This document shows, one piece after another, positions 46,180 through 56,252 of a stretch of DNA of 64,000 nt (positions are counted from its first letter, which is position 1; each line of letters starts with the position of its first letter). Source of the stretch: Helichrysum umbraculigerum (Eukaryota; Streptophyta; Magnoliopsida; Asterales; Asteraceae); NCBI GenBank assembly GCA_949592205.1, contig CATIUR010000014.1, positions 1,426,001-1,490,000 of the forward strand, given 5' to 3'. Under the pieces are notes generated by a model. The model worked only from the letters and a program-made list of their open reading frames with translations. It ran no database searches and had not been told where the DNA came from. A program made the position numbers and the translations under genes.

Positions 46180-47770
46180 TGCCAAATATTGTTATATATA
46201 ATTTGTATACTAAGCTCTTCTTTGGCAATTTACCAATGATAAAAACAAAATTAATGAAAGTAAGACAAAAGAGAAGAATAGAAGTAAATACAAAACATAA
46301 TATATTCATGATACTTTAAACCTTGCATAAAATCAATTAATTAATTTTGTTACACCTTCATTGATTCCTAGGGGATTAATGCATGAGAATGTACTTTACT
46401 ATAACATAAACTCTATTGGGTATATCCAACTTCATTTTGGTCACGTCACCTAACACGTCATCACCGCATCATCAAAATGTGTGTCACATCATCGATTACA
46501 CATAATAAGAGGTTAGATACATACAATAGCCACTACTAGAAGTTTAACAAAAATAATAGATTAAAATGAAGTTGAATACACAAAATATATTTTTAAGTTA
46601 TAGTTTAACACATTCTCAAGCACTAAGTCCAATTAATTAATACAGTAATTGTCTTTGCAGCAGCCCTATAATTATAATCATTTCTCTGGATAATATAAAA
46701 TGATCTAGCTAGTATGTATGTATACATCTATTATGGTTCCGCTTCATGATAAAGTAACATTTTAGCATCAAACATATCCCGACGGTTGATTTGCAAAGTT
46801 CAAACAATTAAAGTTGAATTCTTAAATCATGATCAATGTAGCAAACATTTCCTAATTAAGAGTAAAATTCAGGTGTTTGTTTGGAGCACAGCCTATTACT
46901 CCCTTCGTCCAGGTTTAAGTGCCATCATATCTTTGAAAACGTACGCAGTTTTAGAATGTGCAAACATTATAAATTTTTCCGATAGAATCTTATCTTTCTT
47001 ACTTACAAAGGTTTTTAATTGGTTATTACATAAAAAGTGGACACTTATTTGGAACAACCCAAAAAAAGTAGACACTTATTTGGAACAACCCAAAATAATA
47101 ATGTGAACATTTTAGTTGTGACGTAGGGAGTATAACTAACTCACTTTAATTATGTTCTAGACAAGAAGATCGAAAGATCAGAAGCTAGAGAGATCGAAAT
47201 AATTACCCATCCATGAGCATCAAAACCCTCACAAAGACGGTGTATTTATGGTGTAAAAAAAAAAAAAAACCCTCACAAAGACGGAGGTAGAGCTCCTTTT
47301 TTGTGGTGTATTTATTCAGAAGCTTGTCTCACATCTGAATAAAACGTGGATAGTCATCTGGCAACATTTTCTCCCAGTATTCCTCATCATTATCCATATC
47401 CACTTCATCCAGACTTTCAAATTCTTCATGCTACATATGTAACTTAAAATTTAAAGAGAAAATTCCATAAACCATACATGTGGTTTACACACATTTTCAC
47501 AGATCATACCCGAACTTTTTTTTCCAGGTTTTCGATACAATAAGTTTCAAATTTGCTCGTAAATGGTACCTCCGTCTAACTCCGTCTATTTTTGTGGTTA
47601 AGTTTTACCAATTCCGTCTATTTTCAATACAATAAGTTTCAAAATTGCTCGTAAATGATACCCAAAAGTTTCAAAATTGCTCGTAAATGATACATAATAA
47701 GTTTCAAACTGTGACTATGATTCACAATGAGAAAATTCACACCATCCCTTCCGATTTTTAAACTAGTCAA
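46180..47770 (-). pseudogene. Decayed partial duplicate of the kinase-PP2 gene 3' region
   Basis: Segments match the right kinase-PP2 gene in order: 46180-46390 resembles its 3' flank (48220-48390); 46790-46895 plus 47133-47160 matches intron 5 (49153-49270); 47265-47430 matches linker exon 5 (49503-49312); 47700-47760 matches intron 4 (near 49534-49580). The exon copy has lost one Asp codon and carries TGA at 47331-47329 in place of a Ser codon. The equivalents of exons 6 and 7 (second PP2 domain) are missing. A Stowaway MITE interrupts it. Confidence 0.75.
46899..47130. mobile_element. Stowaway MITE
   Basis: The ends CTCCCTTCGTCC and GACGTAGGGAG are inverted repeats and the TSD is TA (46897-46898, 47131-47132), typical of Tc1/mariner Stowaway MITEs. 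It contains an internal direct repeat of a GACACTTATTTGGAACAACC unit. The paralogous intron at about 49225-49255 lacks it. Confidence 0.75.
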
Positions 47771-47775
47771 CTCAC

Positions 47776-48145
47776 CGAAACCCCAACCCTAAACCCTAAC
47801 CCCTAAACCTCAAACCCTAAACCCAAAACGCTTTACAAAACTCTAAACCCTAAATCATACTAAACCCTAAACCCTAAGCCCTGCTAAACACTAACCCTAA
47901 ATCCTGAACCCTAAACCCCAACCGTAAACCCTAACCACAAATCAAATGTACAACCAATCACTAACACATGTGTTACTAATTTGTAAAACCCACCAAAAAA
48001 TGAAAATTTTTTTTGTCAAAAGTATACCTTGAGGGACGGCAAATCGAAAAGGAGAAAACGCTGAATTTTATGGTGCAATTTTCATGATTTTTCGACTTAC
48101 CATTTGTGAGATATTTGAGTTTCAAAAATGTGAGGAAATGGGTAT
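47776..48145. mobile_element. Fragment of telomere-like MULE MITE
   Basis: Begins with CCCTAAA-type repeats and continues through AAACCCACCAAAAAA and ACGGCAAATCGAAAAGG, matching the right half of the family at 8174-9069. The left arm is absent. It marks the junction between the kinase-PP2 gene and its decayed duplicate. Confidence 0.65.
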
Positions 48146-48408
48146 TTGATGAAAAAGAGCGGTTGAAATTGATTTCCCACTCCTTTTAACTCTACTATAT
48201 GAATGTATGATTGTATCTATCCAACATTAACTTCTTCTTTGGCAATTTGCCCATCGTAAAATTGATAACAGTTAGACGAATTGAAAGAGAAGTATAGAAG
48301 TGAACACAAAACATAATTCATAGTCTCAAATCTGCTTGCATAAATTTACTTAATTAATATTTTTACATTTCACCGATTCCTAATTAATATCGACTTGAAA
48401 GTCTATAA

Positions 48409-51400
48409 TCATTCCACTGAAAATGGCCTAAACTCAATGCCTTCTATAATCATTATACAGACTAAGCCAAAAACGTCAGTTACATTTCTGGATAATTTTA
48501 CCTCTAGTGACTTGTGATCTTGTAATTGACGTAATGGTTTGCACAACATGAATTCCATCCAACCATCCTTTCTTTCTTCAACCTTACTACATCCTGGAGG
48601 TATCTGATGTTTATGCATCTGATCATGTCTTTCATTTGCTGGTAAACTTGATGATTCATGAGATCCGTAATCATTTGTTGGCTTAATTGTTGGAATATTG
48701 AATGGATACAAATTCATATGTGCTGATATTGCACCTTGAGTAGTGCCATCCAAACTGCAACTTGCTTCAAACAAAACAGCATCATCTGCCTGAGTTGGGT
48801 TGGCTTGAAATTTGAACACCAGATAACATGCGTAGATATAGTGAGGTGAAAACATGGGTGACTCAAGTCTACACTTGATATTCACAGAGTCTACGATTCC
48901 AGTTCTAATCACCTTATACAACCTGTCGATGCATAAATTATGATTTGTTAGAGTATGTATGTTCTCGGTACAAAGTTAAGATATGTAGCTCGGAAACTTA
49001 TCACGATAAAAGTTTCATTTCCGGGAGTGAGAACCTGGATTCAGATAAAGTTATAGTATCTGCACGGTGCTTTGTAAGCAAGTCATAATACTCGATATCT
49101 GTAGCTGGTACCATGGAGCATATCTGGCGGGTTGATTTGCAGAGAAAAAACCACTGTTGACCAAGTCATTCCATAATGTTAAAAGTATGAATGTAGCAAG
49201 CATTTCCTAAAATTGACATTTAGGTGTTTGTTTGGAACAAAATCTGTCGTAAATCACTTTAATTAACTATCTTCTAGCACAAGTATTTAAAGAGAAGAGG
49301 GAATTAATTACCAGTCTACTTTCTCCAAGATGACCAAGGAAACCATCACAAAGACAGAGGTAGAGCTCCTTTTTTGTGTTGTAATCCAAAGGCTTGTCTG
49401 ACATCTGAATAAAACGTGGATAGTCATCTGGCAACATTTTCTCCCAGTATTCCTCATCATCATTATCCATATCCACTTCATCCAGACTTTCAAATTCTTC
49501 ATGCTACATATGTAACTTAAAATTTAAAATACAACTGTGACTATGATTCACAATTAGAAAATTCACACCATCCCTTCCACCATAAACTTTTAAATATGAC
49601 CATTTGAAAATGAAAAAAATAAAAATAATAAAAAAAAATAAAAAAAAAACCCAACAAATATAGACTTGTAAATGTTACTGTTAAAATTAAGAACTTGATA
49701 ATTAGTGTTCAAAAAAGAGAAACTTGCCATCTCTACGGGCATAAATTCAAATCCAAGAATTTCGAGGTCATATGGGATAGGTTCGTAACGTTCCTTCAGA
49801 AATGATAATTCCTCTACCACAATATCAAAAACAGCATCTGGCCTATCATTAATGAATTGCCACATTTTGATTGAATGAAAATACTCCTCTATCGGAATTG
49901 CATTATGTGTAGAACATACACTCAACTCTCCAGTTTTCCAATTAATCTTGGTCTTCCTTATCCCTGTATCACTGAAACTGAACAGCAAGCTAGCTGTATA
50001 CAAGGTACCAGGTGATAGCATGCTTGTTTGTATGTGACACTTTACATTTCGGAAGTTCTCATAATCATATATCGCCATTTTTGAAAACCTGCAGTAAATC
50101 TAATTATGAAAAAAAGTTACAGTAATTAAGTTTCCTATTTGTCTCCAAATAGGTGATCATTTTTTCTTCAAATACCGAGGTAATATGCCAGGTATAAAAT
50201 GTTAGATGATGATATATAATGACTAAAAATTGTAGAACTAGGTTTAGATTATAAAGCTTTTCTTCGTTTCTTCTAAACATACGATTTCAGCATTATTTTT
50301 GTACATTTTTTCATATTCCTAACCCAACCTTGGTCCCACCCCACACCTCGATTTTTTTTTCATATTTCTTTAGGGAGGTGATTCTTACTCCACTTAGTTT
50401 GATGTAGACACCACAACTTTTTTCTCTTAATTCATACAGTGCAACTCTTTAATAATCGTATTAGTATTCGGTGATTAAAAGCGACTATATACATGCAAAT
50501 AATCCTATATATATAGACTAACATGACATGAAAGTTAAGCAATTATAAAATCCTAACGGATCCTAGTCCATTATCGGACTAGTCCATACTTGCTAACCTT
50601 AATTTAACCGACTCTAATAGTTGTACGTTGTATGCATCAAAATAAGTTGTGTAAGAATCACTACCTATTTATTTATCTCCGTGTGTTGTTTTCAAACTAT
50701 GCATCCTTTTTAAATTTTTGTTTCAGTTATCTTATAGTTTTTCTTTAGCTGTATTGCATTTGTTCCATTCCTTGATTGCTCGCAACAGGTCATAAATCAA
50801 AAGAGATACCATATCTCTTCATTGATTTATTTTATTGAAGTAAAAACTTTTTAGTAATAAGCTGTTAGTATCAAACTTTACATTGAATATGCTAAGGTAC
50901 ACAGTAACAAGGAATCGAGGATACCTTGAATAAGTTATCCGTAAAAACTTGGCATCCTCGGGATTCGTCACAAGAAATTTTGCGGGTGATATCAACACAC
51001 ATTTCTTTCCATCATCATTTATCCAAAAAAACTGTCAATCAAAACTTAAACGTACATTAAAAATACTTCATATATATTGACGATATTAGGAATATAAAAT
51101 GACATAAACTAACTTTTGAAAGACGGTTTAATTATAAGAGCTTGAGTAATGGATACAACTCTACATAGTTGTATAGATAGCCACATCACTATTCCTGTAA
51201 TTTATACAATTTTAATTTTCAATCCATGTAACACATACAATTTTATAAGCACAATCACAATGTTCTATACAACGGGTTCATCATAGACAATGTTGTATAG
51301 GATACAACTTCACATCATCATCATCATCACCCTAATGGAGAAGTGTTATACATACAACTCCACCTAAGCAAGAGTCTTCCTATACAACTCCTATAAACCT

Positions 51401-54400
51401 CTCATTACTAATGCTCTAAGGTGACACAAGGCCGTAACAAGGGTAGTCATTAGTTGAATGTAAAGAGATCCAGAAAAATAAGACGTAATTTTTAAGTTTG
51501 GCCAATTAAGAGTTCTGGATGGGGTTTGTTTAAGAACTTTCGATCTTGCGCATGATAAACTAATGATGCGATAAATGTGCATCGCCGGAAAATGTAACAA
51601 ACAAGGATTGCTTGTGTAACCATCACAAGATAGCCTAGTGGTTGGCGTCCTGTTATCTTCCCAAGAGGTCTCAGGTTCGAACCTCACTAAAAACATATAT
51701 ATCTTGGGGTGACCACGGGAAGGTTCGGAAACGGCCACGGTATCAGTTAAGCCGCGTACATCACAAGTATAAGGGGAACCTATTATAAAACGGGAATACC
51801 CTTTAAAAAAAGGATTGTTTGTGTGTGATGTCTCGTGGTTTTTATGCATGCACTTTTTACATCAATATAAATCAAAATTTAATTGTTTCTAATTATGCCT
51901 AGAAAAAAACTTATCTAAGTCCTCATTATACTTTTACAAACATTTTTTATTAGATCCTAATCCAAGGTTGGTTGAGGAAATAAAATGATCTAATTACTCA
52001 AATTATGTTAGAAGTTTAATGTCAAATGGGCCAAAGGTTATTAGAATGGGTCATGTAAATAATTAGTGTACTAATGGGTCAAGTAAAGCCCGGTTTGTTT
52101 TCTGGTTTGGGCCATGGGCCAACAAACCCTTTGCGCAGGAAACAAAGAAACAATGGTAGTTAGTATGTAAAGGGTTGCATCGGTACATTATAACCGATTA
52201 GTTTGAAACGCTGCATCCCTTCATGGTGTCTGTACAATATGTATATATGTGTGTCTGTATCGATGAAACCAAATTGTAACCAACATTCGATTAATACATG
52301 TCATGTTATATACCTGTGAATTTCGTGGTTCAACAACAGTGGTATCATAGCACATTAATCGATCAAGGGAAGAACAAGTGCAATCGATTAGAGACAGTAA
52401 GACCCTGACAAAAACCATCGATTAGGAGAAAAATCGATTCACGAAGAAGATTGATTGCGATTCATTACAAGAGAAAAACAAATTGCAGAACGAAAATCAA
52501 AAGGGAAAACGAGCCTGTTCAATTGCGAACCGGAGTAAGACCAGAGAAAGGAACCAGGCATCGATCGATTAAAGGAGATAAAACCTTTCTTTTGATAATC
52601 ATACCAACCGATTGAGGAAAAAAACGCAGGCACTGGTTTGCGATTTGTTCATGCCTTTCTGCGCTTCATGAAATCCATACGTACTTGTTGGTGAATTGGT
52701 TTGGTACTGACTTTTCTTTTGATCTTTAATCAGATTAGATTTAAGTTTTTTTTAGAAAGTGAAAGTAAAGGGTAGAAGATATAATTGGTATTATCACTGT
52801 TTTGTTTTTCCTTTTAATCTAATCAAATATGTTTTAAAGAAATAAAAGTGTGGAGTAAGTAAGTTAGTTTTGTATTTTTCTATCAAGTAGGAAAGGATTT
52901 GGGAAAGGGGATTTAAACAATTAATTTATTTTCTTTTCGATTTCACTTTATTTATTGATTAGAAAATAAAAATATAATCTCAAATCAATTGAAGAAAGTA
53001 AGAAAAATAAGTTTTGTATTTTTAATCTAAAGAAAAAAAATCCTTTCACTTTAGATATAAAATACAAAATAGCAAGTAAGAAACCGAACCATCGTGGTTC
53101 ACATAACAAAGAAAGAAAGTAAGAAAACCAAGGAGTTGCAAAAGACCGGGCAACACCTAAACGGAGTAAGTTCAGTACGAGTACGAAGTAGACAACCGTG
53201 GCCGGACGATTGTCAGAGTAAGAAAGTAAGATAGAAACCTAGTGTTGTTAGAAACCTTAGCGTTTCCAAGTAAGTAAGTAAGAAACAACTCTAGTGTTTC
53301 AAAGTAAGAAAGTAAGAGAAAACCTAGTGTCTTCAGAAACCGTAGCGTTTCACAGTAAGAGAAACCTTAGTGTTTCAAAGCAAGTAAGAATTTGATCATA
53401 CGATCAGAAAAAAGAAAGTAAGAAGTAAGATCGATCACGTTTGGTGATCACAAGAAACCAAGTAAGCAAGAAAGAAATAAACAAAGTATGAAGATAGGAG
53501 GAGAAACATCTACACTAATGCGCGACCAAAATGTAACAATTCAATGCCCGAAACTGAATGAATCAAACTACACCACATGGGCAATTATGATGGAGACAAT
53601 ATTGAAGGCATATGGTCTTTGGGAAACACTTGAAGCAACACAAGAAGAAGATGGAAAAGGAGGAGGAGATGGAAAGAAATGAGGAGATGGAAAGAAAGAA
53701 GTAGATGAAAGAAAGATGCATACAACAAAAGCATTGATTCTATCAACTTTGTCTGAAGATATTCTAATGCAAGTTGCACAATGCTCAAATGCGAAGGAAG
53801 TATGGGAATCAATTAAAGTACGATATATAGGGGAAGACCGAGTTCAGAAAGCACGCCTGCAAACTTTAAGGAGCGAATTGGAGACTTTGAAGATGAAAAA
53901 TAACGAAACCGTGAATGACTTTGTCGGAAAATTGGGAAGCATAAGAGGCAAGTTTAAAGGTCTTGGTTCGAATCTTAAAGACAAAATACTTGTAAGAAAA
54001 TAGTTGAACTCCATTCCAAAGAAGTTTCTACCGATCGTGGCATCCATCTAGCAATATTTGGAAGTTGATAAAATGTCATTTGAAGAAGCAACAAGAAGAA
54101 TAATAGCTATTGAACAACGTCTCAAAAGTCAAGATGAACCAGACATAGATTACCAAAGCAAACTTCTAATGGCAAGTTCAGGTAATCAAAGCCGTAGTAG
54201 GGGTCGAGGAAGAAACTCAGTAAAGGAAAAAGAGGACGTGGAAGAGGTACAAGTCGAGGAGAACAAAACAAGGATGGAATGAGATGCTATGAATGTGGTG
54301 AATTTGGTCACTTTGCATATGAATGCATCAAATGGAAGGAGAAAGACAAGGAGCAAGAAACGCATCTCATTTGTCAAAGCAACGAAGAACCAACATTGCT

Positions 54401-56178
54401 GTAAAAACTTTGGCATTTGACATTAGGGGGGAATATGTTGGAAGTTTAATGTCAAATGGGCCAAAGGTTATTAGAATGGGTCATGTAAATAATTAGTGTA
54501 CTAATGGGTCAAGTAAAGCCCGGTTTGTTTTCTGGTTTGGGCCATGGGCCAACAAACCCTTTGCGCAGGAAACAAAGAAACGATGGTAGTTAGTATGTAA
54601 AGGGTTGCATCGGTTCATTATAACCGATTAGTTTGAAACGTTGCATCCCTTCATGGTGTCTGTACAATATGTATATATGTGTGTCTGTATCGATGAAACC
54701 AAATTGTAACCAACATTCGATTAATACATATCGTATTATATACCTGTGAATTTCGTGGTTCAACAACAAATCAAACCTATTTCACAAATGAGAACTTGTT
54801 TCCACCTGAACTTGATTATTATACTCGTGATGTTATGAGTTGGTCCGAATCATACACGCCTCACGGAAGAGGAATCATGATGCAATTGAGTGTCATAAAA
54901 TAATTTTTACACTTATACGTGTAAAAACTTTTTATTTGGTTCAACTTTGTGTATGAATAAGTTTTTCTGACTATTAAGTGTGAAAAATATTATAATTTCT
55001 TTAACTTTTTCACACTTCAAATGTGAGCATCTTGTATGCATTTATGAGTATGAATAACGTAACAAAATGCTTCACAGTTTTTAGAAACGTGAAAAAGTGT
55101 GTAAAAAATAGATATTTTAGTTGCAATTATTATTTAGGCTTAAGTACAATGTAAATGTTGTTATTTATGATCTGACATTCATAGTGTGCATCCATCTAAT
55201 CGGGCTTCCATTGTATGCAATGAACTTATTATTCATTGCTATTGTATGTAATTTTTGGTAGTTTTACTTGCGTGTCGTTTGTATGAGGTGACAAGTGGCA
55301 TCAATACAAGTTGCCACGTCACCAAAATACATACAACAAATTGAAAGTTCATTACACACAATGTAACTCCGAGTACTTTATTACGTACTATCAAGGTTGT
55401 AAAAGTCGGCCGACCAGGCCGACTAGTCGGCGATTAGTCGGGATCTGTGAGTACTCCGACTTGACCAGGCCAAAGTCGCTCCAGAAAGTCGGTCAACGCC
55501 GGTCAACGGGTCAGAATCGTTTGATCTTTGGCTTGATGTGTTTCTCCATTGCTTTTTGTTGCTAAAAATATAAGAAAATAGATGAAAAAGTGGTAGAATG
55601 GACTTGGAGATGATGAAGAGGATGAAGATGAAGATGTAGAAGAATAAGATGGAGAAAATGGGGCTGATCTGGTTTCAGATCTGGATGAAAAGGGAGAGAA
55701 AGTGTTGTTAATTTCAAGAAAAAGTTAAAAGATAGTTACATTTTGACCCCTTATCTTTAAAATATATCTATATTTACACATAATTTTGAAATTTATTATT
55801 TAGATGTATAAAAAGTCAATATAGTCAAAACCCGACTAGTCCCGACTAGTCCTTCCGAGGTCCCGACCGACTCGCCCCCGACTTCCGACTTTTTCAACCT
55901 TGCGTACTATGAATGTCAGAGTATAAATATTTACATTTTCGTGCAGTTAAGTCTATTATGTATTATAGCATAACTAGTAGAATGTCCGCGAGATGCCGCG
56001 AGTAAACACTTATTAGCTTCACGTTCATTCAATATAAAGTATTTAAATCAAAATTTAAATTTACATGACGATACACTAAGACATGGTATTTTTTAAGATG
56101 AAAAAATCACTTTTTTGCCCTTTTTAAAAATTGTTAAAACAAAATACCCTAGTATATATATACATATATAACTCTATA

Positions 56179-56252
<74 letters not shown>

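Larger units (their letters stand above)
52006..54768 (+). mobile_element. Non-autonomous gag-only Ty1/copia element
   Basis: Two 333-bp LTRs (52006-52338 and 54436-54768; TGTTAGAAG...TTCAACAACA) differ at about 7 positions (2 %). A PBS-like GTGGTATCATAGCA follows the first LTR, and a purine tract TTAGGGGGGAATA precedes the second. Flanks AATTA and AATCA are a TSD with one change. Between them lies only a degraded gag with zinc knuckle; protease, integrase and RT are absent. It sits antisense in intron 2 of the kinase-PP2-PP2 gene. Confidence 0.85.
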
